Below, piece after piece: positions 16,313 through 24,867 of a DNA stretch of 64,000 bases. Under the pieces are notes generated by a model. That model did no database searches. It had not been told where the DNA came from and saw only the letters and a list, made by a program, of their open reading frames with translations. Source of the stretch: Pelomonas sp039929605 (GTDB lineage: Bacteria > Pseudomonadota > Gammaproteobacteria > Burkholderiales > Burkholderiaceae_C); the NCBI RefSeq assembly GCF_039929605.1, contig NZ_JBDSQX010000133.1, forward strand, positions 1 to 64,000, written 5' to 3'. Numbering within the stretch: the first letter of the stretch is position 1; each line of letters begins with the position of its first letter. The translations under genes and the position numbers were made by a program.

Positions 16313-18403
16313 TCAGCGACGACCGCCGTAGCCGCCGCCGGAACGACCACCGCCACCGCCACCACCGCTACCACCACCACCGCCGCCCTTGCCACCACGA
16401 CCACCACCGCCGCTGCGGCGCAGGAAGGCGTCGCCGCCGATGTAGCCCACCGAGGTCTGCATCGGATCGGGCTCACGCGGGCCGTTGCCCTTGTTGCCGC
16501 CGCCCTGGCCGGGTTTGTTGTCCTGCTGACTGCCGCCGGCACCGAAGCCCTGCGGGAAGCCGCGCTTGCCGCTGGTGGCTTGGCGCCGGTCGAAGGTCTG
16601 CTCCAACGGATTGATGTGGTGCGGAATGAAGCCGTCGTCCTCGTCGTCGTCGCGGCGCGGTGCGCGCTCCTCCCGCGGCGGGCGCACCTGCTGTTGCGGC
16701 TGCTGCGCCTCCGGCGGGCGGCTCGGGCGCGGGCCGCCAGTGCCGCCGTGGCGCTCGTCATTGCGGCGCTTGTTGCGGTCGTTCTTGTTGCCCTGCTGCT
16801 GCGGCGGCTGGGCCCTGCCTTGCTGGCCACCTTGGCCGCCGTGGCCCGGATTGGGCCGCTGGCCCTGGTTAAAACCTTCGCCCTGCTGGCCCTCGCCGCT
16901 GTTGGACGTGTGGCCCGCCAGGCGGCGGATGACGCGCACGTCGTCGTCGCCCAGCTCGACCCAGACGCCGCGCTTCAAGCCGCGCGGCAGCACAACGGTG
17001 CCGTAGCGGATGCGGATCAGCCGGCTGACGACCATGCCGACGGCCTCGAAGAGCTTGCGCACCTCGCGGTTGCGGCCTTCGGTGATGACGACGCGGTACC
17101 AGCGGTTGGCACCTTCGCCGCCGCCGTCCTCGATGCTCTTGAACGCGGCCGTCTGGCCCTCGACGTTGACGCCGGCCAGCAGCTTGGCGCGCTGCTCGTC
17201 GCTCAGTGCACCCAGCACGCGCGCGGCGTACTCACGCTCGACGCCGAAGCGCGGGTGCATCAGCTGGTTGGCCAGTTCACCGGAGTTGGTGAACAGCAGC
17301 AGGCCTTCGGTGTTGATGTCCAGGCGACCAACGGACTGCCACTTCTGACCCTGCACGCGCGGCAGCGAGCGGAACACCGTCGGGCGGCCTTCGGGGTCGT
17401 TGAAGGTCGAGACTTCGCCGGTGGGCTTGTGATAAGCCAGGATGCGCGGGTTGGGCGGCGAGATGCGCACGCGCACATCCTTGCCGTTGACGCGCACGCG
17501 GTCGCCGAAGGAGATGCGCTGGCCGACGTGGGCGACCTGGCCGTTCACCTCGATCTTGCCCTCGGCGATCCACTCCTCGATGTCGCGGCGCGAGCCGATG
17601 CCGGACTGGGCCAGCACCTTCTGCAGCTTGGGCGCGTCGGCGTCGGGCGCCAGCACACGTTTGGTTTCGCCCTCGCCGGCTTCTTCCGACTCTTCACCGC
17701 CCGACTCGGGCCGCAGCTGCGGCGGCTCGCCAACCGGACCTTCGGACTCCACATCCAGATTGCCCGATAGCACATCGGCAAAGCGCGCCCCCGCAGCCTC
17801 GACGAGTTCCAGCGACAGGACCGGCACCGGCAAATCACCGGCGCCGCCGCTGCCGGCGCTACCGGTCACCTCGCCGTCCACCCGCTCGGCGCGCTCCTTG
17901 CGGTTGCGGCGGCGGTTGCGGCCTCGGCCGCCACGTTCGCCGTCTTCACCGTCGCCATCACCTTCTGCACCTTCTGCACCTTCCTCGCCATCCGCGCCGC
18001 CATCGGCGGCCGGTGCCGCCACTGCCGGCACTTCGTCGGCCAGCGTGAACATCGGCGTCTGCACGGGCACCGGCGCTTCGGCAAGCTGAGCCGGCGCGGC
18101 GTCTTCCACCGGGGCAGCCGCCGTCTTGCGGGGCGCGCGCTTGCGGGCTGGCGCCGGCGCATCCTCCACGGGCGCGGCCTCGGGCACCGCTGCCGCCTCT
18201 TCCGCAACCGCTTCGGCCTTGCGGCGCGTGCGCTTCACGGGCGCGGCAGCCTCGGCGACTGCGGCAGCCTGAACCGCGTCAGCGGCTTCGGGCGCAGCGT
18301 CGGCCGTGGCCTTGGCCGTCGTACGCCGACGCTTGGGAGCGGCAGGCGCTTCCGTATCAGCGGCGGGAGGCAGGGTCTTGTCTTGGTCGGCAGCGTCGTT
18401 CAT
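16313..18403 (-). CDS. rluB: RluB-like 23S rRNA pseudouridine synthase with long low-complexity tails
   Basis: A 696-residue protein built around a RluB-type core. An S4 RNA-binding domain begins near residue 260 (LQKVLAQSGIGSRRDIEEWI) and the pseudouridine synthase domain carries the catalytic Asp in GRLDINTEGLLLFT. E. coli RluB is about 290 residues; here about 255 Ala/Pro/Val/Glu-rich residues precede the core and about 190 Gly/Gln/Asn/Arg-rich residues follow, ending in a near-pure Gly/Arg run. Such tails are disordered and probably bind RNA. It overlaps scpB by four bases. Confidence 0.92.
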   Translation of the reverse strand: MNDAADQDKTLPPAADTEAPAAPKRRRTTAKATADAAPEAADAVQAAAVAEAAAPVKRTRRKAEAVAEEAAAVPEAAPVEDAPAPARKRAPRKTAAAPVEDAAPAQLAEAPVPVQTPMFTLADEVPAVAAPAADGGADGEEGAEGAEGDGDGEDGERGGRGRNRRRNRKERAERVDGEVTGSAGSGGAGDLPVPVLSLELVEAAGARFADVLSGNLDVESEGPVGEPPQLRPESGGEESEEAGEGETKRVLAPDADAPKLQKVLAQSGIGSRRDIEEWIAEGKIEVNGQVAHVGQRISFGDRVRVNGKDVRVRISPPNPRILAYHKPTGEVSTFNDPEGRPTVFRSLPRVQGQKWQSVGRLDINTEGLLLFTNSGELANQLMHPRFGVEREYAARVLGALSDEQRAKLLAGVNVEGQTAAFKSIEDGGGEGANRWYRVVITEGRNREVRKLFEAVGMVVSRLIRIRYGTVVLPRGLKRGVWVELGDDDVRVIRRLAGHTSNSGEGQQGEGFNQGQRPNPGHGGQGGQQGRAQPPQQQGNKNDRNKRRNDERHGGTGGPRPSRPPEAQQPQQQVRPPREERAPRRDDDEDDGFIPHHINPLEQTFDRRQATSGKRGFPQGFGAGGSQQDNKPGQGGGNKGNGPREPDPMQTSVGYIGGDAFLRRSGGGGRGGKGGGGGGSGGGGGGGRSGGGYGGRR

Positions 18404-19167
18404 GCGGGTGAATGCTGGGGTTGCGGGGGCGTATCGGTGGGGTCGGGATTGGGTAGTGCGGGCGTGCCGTCGTCGCCAAAGAGGCTGCGCGACAACGCAG
18501 GCGCGTCGGGCGTCTCGACAGGCGCAGCTTCCTGCGCCTGGTCGGGCACTTGATCGGGCGTCGTTGCTGACGCGTCTTCGGGGGCCGCAGCCGGCGGCGC
18601 GTCGTCGACGTCGCTCAGCAACTGACCTTGCAGCGCCTCGAAGGCCGGCGGCTCGCTGCCGACTTCCAGGGTCGGCAGCTGCTCCAGGCTGGCCAGGCCC
18701 AGGTCATCGAGAAAGGCCTTGGTCGTCGCATAAAGCGCCGGGCGGCCGGGCGTCTCGCGGTGGCCGATGGCCTCGATCCAGCCGCGGTCTTCGAGCTGCT
18801 TGACGATTTGCGTCGCGACGATGACGCCGCGGATGTCCTCGATGTCGCCGCGCGTGACGGGCTGGCGGTAGGCAATGATGGCCAGCGTTTCCAGCACGGC
18901 GCGTGAGTAGCGCGGCGGCTTCTCGGGATGAAGCCGGTCGAGGTACTCGCGCAACTCGGGGCGGCTCTGGAAACGCCAGCCCGAGGCGAGTGCGACCAGC
19001 TCGACGCCCTTGCCCTCCCAGTCACGGGAGAGTTCGTCGAGCAGGCTGCGCACGCTGTCGGCACCCAGCTCGTCGGCGAACAGGCTGCGCATCTCGCGCA
19101 GCATCAGCGGTTGCGAGGCACAGATCAGCGCGGTTTCGAGGACGCGCTTGGCATCCTGTGTATTCAT
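18400..19167 (-). CDS. scpB: Segregation and condensation protein B
   Basis: A 255-residue cytosolic winged-helix protein of the SMC-ScpA-ScpB complex. The conserved core covers roughly residues 5-170 (LETALICASQPLMLREM at the start; RYSRAVLETLAIIAYRQPVTRGDIEDI-type block in the middle; GRPALYATTKAFLDDLGL at the end). The last 80 residues are Ala/Pro/Asp-rich and non-conserved. It is the first gene of an scpB-rluB pair; scpA is not in the window. Confidence 0.93.
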   Translation of the reverse strand: MNTQDAKRVLETALICASQPLMLREMRSLFADELGADSVRSLLDELSRDWEGKGVELVALASGWRFQSRPELREYLDRLHPEKPPRYSRAVLETLAIIAYRQPVTRGDIEDIRGVIVATQIVKQLEDRGWIEAIGHRETPGRPALYATTKAFLDDLGLASLEQLPTLEVGSEPPAFEALQGQLLSDVDDAPPAAAPEDASATTPDQVPDQAQEAAPVETPDAPALSRSLFGDDGTPALPNPDPTDTPPQPQHSPA

Positions 19168-19262
19168 GAACTCAACTTCGCACCCTCAATGGGTAGAGCT
19201 CTGGCGGTAGGCCCCCGGGTCTGGACGCTTTCAATCAAGCGTTCGTCAGGCGGCTGGGGCGG

Positions 19263-19301
19263 TCTTGCTTGCAGCTTTTGCTTGCAGGTCTTGCTTGCAT
19301 C
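19263..19301. repeat. Three tandem 13-bp repeats upstream of scpB
   Basis: Three head-to-tail copies occupy 19263-19275 (TCTTGCTTGCAGC), 19276-19288 (TTTTGCTTGCAGG) and 19289-19301 (TCTTGCTTGCATC), with 1-3 differences between copies. They sit about 100-135 bases upstream of the scpB start. The rest of the 271-base gap 19168-19438 holds two hairpins (19225-19230 with 19237-19242, and 19308-19313 with 19322-19327) and a TACAAT hexamer on the minus strand at 19427-19432. I see no gene in it. Confidence 0.75.
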
Positions 19302-19438
19302 GGGCGCGGCCCTGGCCTTCTAGGGCCGGGTGCGCCGGCGAGGTGGTTGGCGGCTTCGGGTGGACTGCGATCCCGCAACGGGCTGCATCCAAATCGGGCA
19401 GCGCTCAGGCACGACAACCGAAGCGCATTGTAGCCATG

Positions 19439-20458
19439 TCAATCCGGCAGGCCCGCAGCACCGATTTCACGCCAGGCTGAAGCCAGATCGGCGGGCAGCG
19501 GCGCACTCAGCGTCAGGGTCTCGCCGGTGGCCGGATGCGTGAACGACAGCCGCGCCGCATGCAGGGCCTGGCGCACCAGGCCCAGGGCCTGCACGCCGCC
19601 GTAGAGCGTGTCCGCCACGAGGGGGTGGCCGCTGTGCATGAGGTGGACGCGGATCTGGTGCGTGCGGCCGCTGTGCAGCACGCAGTGCACGGCGCTGACG
19701 GGGCGGGTTTGCACGCTCATGTCGACTTCGCCCACACCCAGCGGGAAGACGTCGGTGCGCGCCGGCTTGCCCATGTTGGCGGGTGCCACGGCCATCTTCA
19801 CGCGCGAGATCGGATCGCGGCGCAGCGGCTGCTCGACGACAAAGGCCTCGTCGGCGCGACCCCAGGCCAGGGCCAGGTATTCACGGTGCACCTCGCGGGC
19901 GGCGATCTGGCGGCTCAGCGCCGTGACGGCCGCCAGCGTCTTGCCAACGATCATCAGGCCGCTGGTGTCCTTGTCCAGCCGGTGCACGATGCCGGCGCGC
20001 GGCAGGCCCGCAGCGGCCGGGTGGTGGGCCAGCAGGCCGTTCATCAACGTGCCCGACCAGTTGCCCGCAGCCGGGTGCACGACCAGCCCGGCAGGCTTGT
20101 TGACGACGAGCAGATGCTCGTCCTCGAAGACGAAGTCCAGCGCCATCGCCTCGGCGCGGAAGGCACGGCTCTCGTCGGTGGGCTGCAGCTCGACTTCGAC
20201 ACGCTGACCGGCGCGCAGCTTATGGGCGGGCTTGGCCACCGGCTTGCCGTCGGCCGTGACGCAGCCGCGCTCGATGAGGACCTGCAGGTGGTTACGCGAG
20301 AATTCCGGCGCAATGCCGGTGAGCCAGCGGTCCAGGCGCTCGCCGTGGCCGGCCGCATCGACATCGGCCACGCGCCGCTCGGGCGAGTCTTCAGCGCCGA
20401 TGTCTCCGGTCTCGTCCTCCGGGTCATGCAGACCCCCCGACCTATACTCCGCGTCCAT
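19439..20458 (-). CDS. rluD: 23S rRNA pseudouridine synthase RluD
   Basis: A 339-residue enzyme that isomerises uridines in helix 69 of 23S rRNA. An N-terminal S4 domain (about residues 42-95) precedes the synthase domain with the catalytic HRLDKDTSGLM motif and the later SGRTHQIRVHL motif. I place the start at 20458 because a purine-rich GGGGAA lies just upstream. An ATG at 20503 would share the bases CATG with the start of bamD on the other strand, and longer frames reach 20647. Confidence 0.93.
   Translation of the reverse strand: MDAEYRSGGLHDPEDETGDIGAEDSPERRVADVDAAGHGERLDRWLTGIAPEFSRNHLQVLIERGCVTADGKPVAKPAHKLRAGQRVEVELQPTDESRAFRAEAMALDFVFEDEHLLVVNKPAGLVVHPAAGNWSGTLMNGLLAHHPAAAGLPRAGIVHRLDKDTSGLMIVGKTLAAVTALSRQIAAREVHREYLALAWGRADEAFVVEQPLRRDPISRVKMAVAPANMGKPARTDVFPLGVGEVDMSVQTRPVSAVHCVLHSGRTHQIRVHLMHSGHPLVADTLYGGVQALGLVRQALHAARLSFTHPATGETLTLSAPLPADLASAWREIGAAGLPD
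20443..20448 (+). promoter_or_regulatory. Candidate -10 box for bamD
   Basis: TATACT on the plus strand lies 53 bases upstream of the bamD ATG and inside the first codons of the divergent rluD gene. No good -35 hexamer is seen at 16-18 bases distance, so this is a weak prediction. It is the only TATAAT-like word in the divergent region. Confidence 0.35.
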
Positions 20459-20501
20459 TGTTCCCCGTGACCAGCCGGCAGCATCGCCGTCGACTTCAGA
20501 C

Positions 20502-21317
20502 ATGTTTGTTGTGAAATTCAAAGCCTTCCGCATCGTCGCCAGCGTCGCCCTGATGGCGTTCGCGCTTGGCATGAGTGGTTGTGGCTCCATGGGCAAGGAC
20601 GACCCGAATTCCCAGGCCGCCCTCGACAAATTGTATTCAGACGCCAAAGACGATCTGAACTCCGGCAGCTACGACCGCGCCATCAAGACGCTGGAGAAGA
20701 TCGAAGGCCGCGCCGCCGGCACGCCGATGGGCCAGCAGGCCACGCTAGATCTGGCCTGGGCCTACTACAAGACCGCCGAACGCGCCCAGGCCGTGACGAC
20801 GCTGGACCGCTTCATCAAGCTCAACCCGTCCAGCCCGGCGATGGACTACGCCCTCTACATGAAGGGCCTCGTCAACTTCAACGAAGACCTGGGCCTGTTC
20901 GGCCGCCTGGCCGGTCAGGACGTCTCCGAGCGCGACCAGCAGGCGTCGCGCGAGGCGCTGCTGGCCTTCCGCCAACTCGTCGAGCAATTCCCCGAATCCC
21001 GCTACGCGCCCGACGCGACGACGCGCGCCAACTTCATCTCCAACACGCTGGCGGCCTACGAGGTGCACGTCGCGCGCTACTACTTCAACCGCAAGGCCTA
21101 CGTCGCTGCGGCCAACCGCGCCCAGACGGCCGTGGCCGAGTTCCAGTACGCGCCCGGCATTGAAGAAGCCCTGTTCATCATGGGCGAGAGCTACGACAAA
21201 CTTGGCCTGACGCAGCTGCGCGACGACGCGCGCCGCGTGCTCGACAAGAACTTCCCCGACAGCGAATACGCCTCCAACGGCGGCAAGCGCAAGAAGCCCT
21301 GGTGGAAGGTCTGGTGA
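20502..21317 (+). CDS. bamD: Outer-membrane assembly lipoprotein BamD
   Basis: A 271-residue essential lipoprotein of the BAM complex. The signal peptide ends at a lipobox M-S-G-C with the modified Cys at residue 27. Five TPR-like helix pairs follow (for example LDLAWAYYKTAERAQAVTTL and FVSN-free ANFISNTLAAYEVHVARYYF). A basic tail KRKKPWWKVW closes the protein. Mature length matches E. coli BamD. The open frame extends upstream to 20232 through rluD, but the ATG at 20502 gives the lipoprotein signal. Confidence 0.95.
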   Translation: MFVVKFKAFRIVASVALMAFALGMSGCGSMGKDDPNSQAALDKLYSDAKDDLNSGSYDRAIKTLEKIEGRAAGTPMGQQATLDLAWAYYKTAERAQAVTTLDRFIKLNPSSPAMDYALYMKGLVNFNEDLGLFGRLAGQDVSERDQQASREALLAFRQLVEQFPESRYAPDATTRANFISNTLAAYEVHVARYYFNRKAYVAAANRAQTAVAEFQYAPGIEEALFIMGESYDKLGLTQLRDDARRVLDKNFPDSEYASNGGKRKKPWWKVW

Positions 21318-21463
21318 CCCCTCGCCTGGCCTCGCATCGCTGAACGCGAGCGAGTCCAGTCGGTCCCCCGAGGGGACGAGCCCACTCGCGGCATTGAGCC
21401 GCCAGCGAGCCCACACGGGCCGGCTTGGGAGCGGCCCAGCGCTCGGCTCGTAAAGACAGGCCG
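21318..21463. other. Structured gap between convergent bamD and the DinG-like gene
   Basis: This 146-base region has no gene. It contains a perfect hairpin, GTCCCC at 21363-21368 pairing with GGGGAC at 21372-21377 over a 3-base loop, and several GC-rich inverted words around GAGCCCAC. It probably ends transcription from both sides, although there is no T-run and an intrinsic terminator is therefore not proven. Confidence 0.5.
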
Positions 21464-23524
21464 TTAGGCCCGTTCTGCATTGAGGAACTGAAGCCAGGCC
21501 AGCGCCTCGGCCTCATTGGCCACCGCCGTCATCGGCGGCAGCGCGGCACGCAGGCGGCGGCCGTAGTTCATGCCCGCCATCCGCGGGTCGCACACCACCA
21601 GCAGGCCACGGTCGGTCTCGGTGCGGATCAGGCGGCCGGCGCCCTGCTTCAACGCGATGGCCGCCTCCGCGACGAAATACTCCGAGAAGGCATTGCGGCC
21701 GGCAGCCTCCAGGCGCTGCACACGCGCCTCCACGAGCGGGTCGTTGGGCGGCGGGAAGGGCAGCTTGTCGATGACCACGCATTGCAGCGCGTCGCCCGGC
21801 ACGTCGATGCCTTCCCAGAAGCTCGCCGAGCCGACCAGCACGGAGTACGGGTTGTCGATGAAGCGCTGCAGCAGCACACGTTTGGGCGCCGCGCCCTGCT
21901 GCAGCACGGCGATGGCGGTACCGGTCGCTTCGAAGCGCTCGCGCAGCCCATCGGCCACGGTCTGCAGATTGCGCAGCGTCGTCGTCAGCACGAAGGTGCG
22001 GCCACCCAGGGCCTGCGCCAGGCGCGAGGCCAGCAGCGCGACGCTGGCCGGGTGCGTGGGCTCACTGGGCTTGGGGAAGCCGCGCGGCACGTACAGGCGC
22101 GCGTTGGCCGGGTAGTCGAAGGGGCTGCCCACGCGCAGCACCTCGGCGCCGGTCAGGCCGGCTGGCTCGGTGAACCAGGTCAGGCCTTCGTCGTCGCCCA
22201 GCGTGGCCGACGTGAAGACCCAGGCCTTGGGCGGGCCTTCGAGCTGTGCCTGCATCGCTTCGCGGATGTCCAGCGGCGACTCGACGAGGCGGGCCGCATG
22301 AGGGCTGATGTCGATCCAGCGCACGTCGCCGGGGTCGGGGTCAGTGGCAAAGCGCTTGGCCAGGTCACGCAGCTCCTGGGCGCGCTCGCACAGGCGCGCG
22401 AAATCGGCGGCGGCTTCGCGCACGGCCGTCAGCGCTTCGAGCGCCTGTGCGCAGGCTGTCTCGACGCCCACCAGCGCCGCGCCGAAGGCCGGCTGAGTGG
22501 CGCGCTCCTTCCAGCCCAACTTGAGCGTGCCGCGCAGTTCGCGGCCGGCCGTGGCCAGCGCGCCGGCCGCCGCCAGGCGCAGCTCGCGCGCCGCTTTCTC
22601 GACGGCGGCATGCAGGCCCTGCCAGTCATGCACGCCGCGCGCATGGGCCAGGCCCTGGGCCAGCACGTCGCGGGCGAAGTCGATCAACGCAGCCGTGCCA
22701 AGCAGCGTGCCGAGGAACTGCACGCCGGCCTCGGCAAGCTGGTGGGCCTCGTCGAAGACGGCGATCTCGACGCTGGGCAGCAGCTCGGCCACGCCGGTGT
22801 CGCGCAAGGTCACATCAGCGAAGAAGAGATGGTGGTTGACGACGACGACGTCGGCGTCCATCGCCTCGCGCCGCGCCTTGACGACGTGGCAAGCCTTCCA
22901 GTCCGGGCACTCCTGGCCCAGGCAGTTCTCGCGGCTGGAGCTGACGATGGGGATGATGGGCGAGCGCTCGTCCAGGCCGTCGATCTCGGCGAAATCGCCC
23001 GTCGTCGTGCCCAGCGCCCAGCGTTCGATGCGCGCCAGTGACAGCGCCGTGCGGCGGTCCGGGAATTCGCCGGTCACGCGCGCCTCCTTCATGCGGTGCA
23101 GGCAGAGATAGCTGCTGCGGCCCTTCAGCAAGGCCAGGCGCACGGGCATGTTCAACGCCTTGGTCAGCCGTGGCAGGTCGCGCAGGAAGAGCTGGTCCTG
23201 CAGGCTCTTGGTGGCCGTGCTGATGAGCGCCCGGCTGCCGGCCAGCAGCGTCGGTACGAGGTAGGCGAAGGTCTTGCCGACGCCCGTGCCGGCCTCGACA
23301 ACCAGCGCGTGGCGGCGGCTCAGCGCGCGGGCGACGGCCCGGCTCATCTGCAGCTGCTGCTCGCGCGGCTTGTAGCCCGGGTCCAGCCGCGCCAGCGGGC
23401 CGTCGACGTCGAAGGCAGCCAGCACGGCCTGTTCGAGGTCGTCGGCGGCCGGCGGGGCGGGAGGGGTGGCCTGATCGAGGGCGTCGAGCCAGTCGTCGTG
23501 GGAGTGTGTTTGCACGCTGGTCAT
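21464..23524 (-). CDS. ATP-dependent DNA helicase, DinG/YoaA family
   Basis: A 686-residue XPD-like superfamily 2 helicase of the DinG/YoaA group, which unwinds R-loops, D-loops and damaged forks. Walker A is EAGTGVGKTFAYL, near residue 75. Four Cys suited to the 4Fe-4S domain appear (YLCLHRMK, then ENCLGQECPDWKAC), and the DEAH-type motif is VFDEAHQLAEAG. The C-terminal motor motif GAGRLIRTETDRG is intact. The start at 23524 (MTSVQTHSHDD) is the only sensible one; the frame upstream runs through the inverted repeat of 23501-23831. Confidence 0.92.
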   Translation of the reverse strand: MTSVQTHSHDDWLDALDQATPPAPPAADDLEQAVLAAFDVDGPLARLDPGYKPREQQLQMSRAVARALSRRHALVVEAGTGVGKTFAYLVPTLLAGSRALISTATKSLQDQLFLRDLPRLTKALNMPVRLALLKGRSSYLCLHRMKEARVTGEFPDRRTALSLARIERWALGTTTGDFAEIDGLDERSPIIPIVSSSRENCLGQECPDWKACHVVKARREAMDADVVVVNHHLFFADVTLRDTGVAELLPSVEIAVFDEAHQLAEAGVQFLGTLLGTAALIDFARDVLAQGLAHARGVHDWQGLHAAVEKAARELRLAAAGALATAGRELRGTLKLGWKERATQPAFGAALVGVETACAQALEALTAVREAAADFARLCERAQELRDLAKRFATDPDPGDVRWIDISPHAARLVESPLDIREAMQAQLEGPPKAWVFTSATLGDDEGLTWFTEPAGLTGAEVLRVGSPFDYPANARLYVPRGFPKPSEPTHPASVALLASRLAQALGGRTFVLTTTLRNLQTVADGLRERFEATGTAIAVLQQGAAPKRVLLQRFIDNPYSVLVGSASFWEGIDVPGDALQCVVIDKLPFPPPNDPLVEARVQRLEAAGRNAFSEYFVAEAAIALKQGAGRLIRTETDRGLLVVCDPRMAGMNYGRRLRAALPPMTAVANEAEALAWLQFLNAERA

Positions 23525-23831
23525 AGCGCCCGTTGCCCCGCAAAAGTAGTGGATGCAAGGCGCAAACCGGAGCCGGGCTCGCCGCCCGGCGAGGCAAAGC
23601 CCTGACACGGGCAGGCCCTGCGGCCTGCCCGTGCCTGGCGAAGGGCCAAGCCTCTGGCTTGGCGCGGCCTGCAAGGCGTGCAACGCCGCAGACGCTGCTT
23701 TTGCGGGGCAACCCGAAGGGCAAGGCAGCCCGCCAACGCACTCGTCGTTGCGCAGCTTGTGCAGGCAGCCAGCCTGCACTGCGCTGCCGGGCTGCCTTGC
23801 GGGCGCCATGCCCGGCGTGCAAACACACTCC
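23501..23831. repeat. 331-bp nested inverted repeat at the DinG-like 5' end
   Basis: The outer 32-base arms 23501-23532 and 23800-23831 are inverted copies with 29/32 identity; the first 17 bases are perfect. Inside lie a perfect 15-base pair (23532-23546 with 23698-23712), a perfect 12-base hairpin with a 4-base loop (23607-23618 with 23623-23634), an 8-base hairpin (23645-23652 with 23656-23663) and a 12-base pair (23721-23732 with 23788-23799) enclosing an 8-base hairpin (23759-23766 with 23772-23779). The left arm includes the first codons of the helicase. No protein is credible in the gap. Confidence 0.85.
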
Positions 23832-24034
23832 TAGGCGAGGTCATCGGGCTCGTTGGTCAATTCCAGCTGGGCGATCAGGTCGCGCAGTGCGAGACGCCGT
23901 TTCTTCAGCCGCCGCAGCGCCAATTCGTCCAGCGGCGCCTGTTCGGCGAGTCGGTCGATCATCGCGTTCAGATCGGCATGCTCCATGCGCAACTCGATCA
24001 GGCGTCGCGTCAACGAGTGAAGTTGTTCATCCAT
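23831..24034 (-). CDS. DUF465 (YdcH-like) small helical protein
   Basis: A 67-residue protein that fits the DUF465/YdcH pattern: two helices, the first with LTRRLIELRMEHADLNAMID and the second with the basic KKRRLALRDLIAQLE segment. Family members are small, mostly helical and of unknown function. The start at 24034 was chosen over an upstream start at 24103 that overlaps the divergent phosphatase gene. The two start codons are 62 bases apart, so they share one short promoter region. Confidence 0.8.
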   Translation of the reverse strand: MDEQLHSLTRRLIELRMEHADLNAMIDRLAEQAPLDELALRRLKKRRLALRDLIAQLELTNEPDDLA

Positions 24035-24096
24035 CCGGGGGTTTGCAAGGGAAGGTCGCGACGAGCCAAAGCGAACGGGCCAGTATAGTTTTCGGC

Positions 24097-24867
24097 ATGG
24101 CAACCTCCTCCGCCGTCGGATTCCGACTCAACGCCGCCACCGGCACCCATCGCGGCGACCGCGCCTATCAGCAGGATCAGGTGGCCGTCGTTGCCCACCC
24201 TCGCATCGAGGGCTGCGTGATGGGCATCGTGGCCGACGGCATGGGCGGCAAGAGCGGCGGCCGCAAGGCGGCGGACCAGGTCATCCTGACCGCGCGCCAG
24301 CTGTTCGAGCGCTATTCGCCCGATGACGAATCGCCCGCCGAGCTGCTCGGGCAGATCACGTCCGAGGCGCATCTGATGATCAAGCTGACGGCCATCTCCG
24401 CCGAGGAGGAGCCGCACAGCACCATCGCCGGCTTCGTCGTCAGCAGTGACCGCAGCGTGCACTGGATCCACTCCGGCGACTCGCGCATCTACTGGTTCCG
24501 CGGCGCGCGGCTCGTGCAGCGCTCGATGGACCATTCCTACGTGCAGCGCCTCGTCGACGAGGGCCAGCTGACCGAGGCCGAGGCCAGCTCGCATCCGCAG
24601 AGCAATCTGCTGACGGCCTGCCTGGGCACGGTGCAGGACCCGACCTCGACGTCGGAGCGCTTCGAAGGCCTGGAAGTGGGCGACACGCTGATGTGCTGCA
24701 GCGACGGCCTGTGGCACTACTTCACTGCCCAGGAGCTGGGCAGCGTGCTCTACAGCCTGCCGCCGCGCGAGGCGGCGGAGTTGCTGGTCAGCAAGGCACG
24801 CCAGCGGGCACGCGGGGGCGGCGACAACCTGTCGGTCGCCATCGTCAAGCTCGAGAACCTGGACTGA
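24097..24867 (+). CDS. PP2C-family serine/threonine phosphatase
   Basis: A 256-residue cytosolic metal-dependent phosphatase. Metal-binding motifs are visible in order: RAYQQDQ with GDRAYQ near residue 20, VADGMGGKSGG near 46-56, HSGDSRIYWF near 125, CSDGLWHYF near 207 and GGGDNLSVAIV near 240. There is no membrane segment and no fused kinase. A TATAGT hexamer at 24084-24089 lies only seven bases before the ATG, so the mRNA may be leaderless or very short-leadered. Its partner kinase is not in the window, and the substrate is unknown. Confidence 0.9.
   Translation: MATSSAVGFRLNAATGTHRGDRAYQQDQVAVVAHPRIEGCVMGIVADGMGGKSGGRKAADQVILTARQLFERYSPDDESPAELLGQITSEAHLMIKLTAISAEEEPHSTIAGFVVSSDRSVHWIHSGDSRIYWFRGARLVQRSMDHSYVQRLVDEGQLTEAEASSHPQSNLLTACLGTVQDPTSTSERFEGLEVGDTLMCCSDGLWHYFTAQELGSVLYSLPPREAAELLVSKARQRARGGGDNLSVAIVKLENLD

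Noticed and set aside
19168..19260. A tRNA-like segment with GGGTAGAGC
   Set aside because: It resembles a D-arm only. No T-arm, anticodon stem or acceptor stem can be built around it.
19263..19301. A CRISPR array
   Set aside because: The 13-bp units are contiguous, without spacers, and there are no cas genes in the window.
23501..23831. A transposase-bearing insertion sequence
   Set aside because: The region has inverted arms but no protein-coding capacity and no clear target duplication at its edges.
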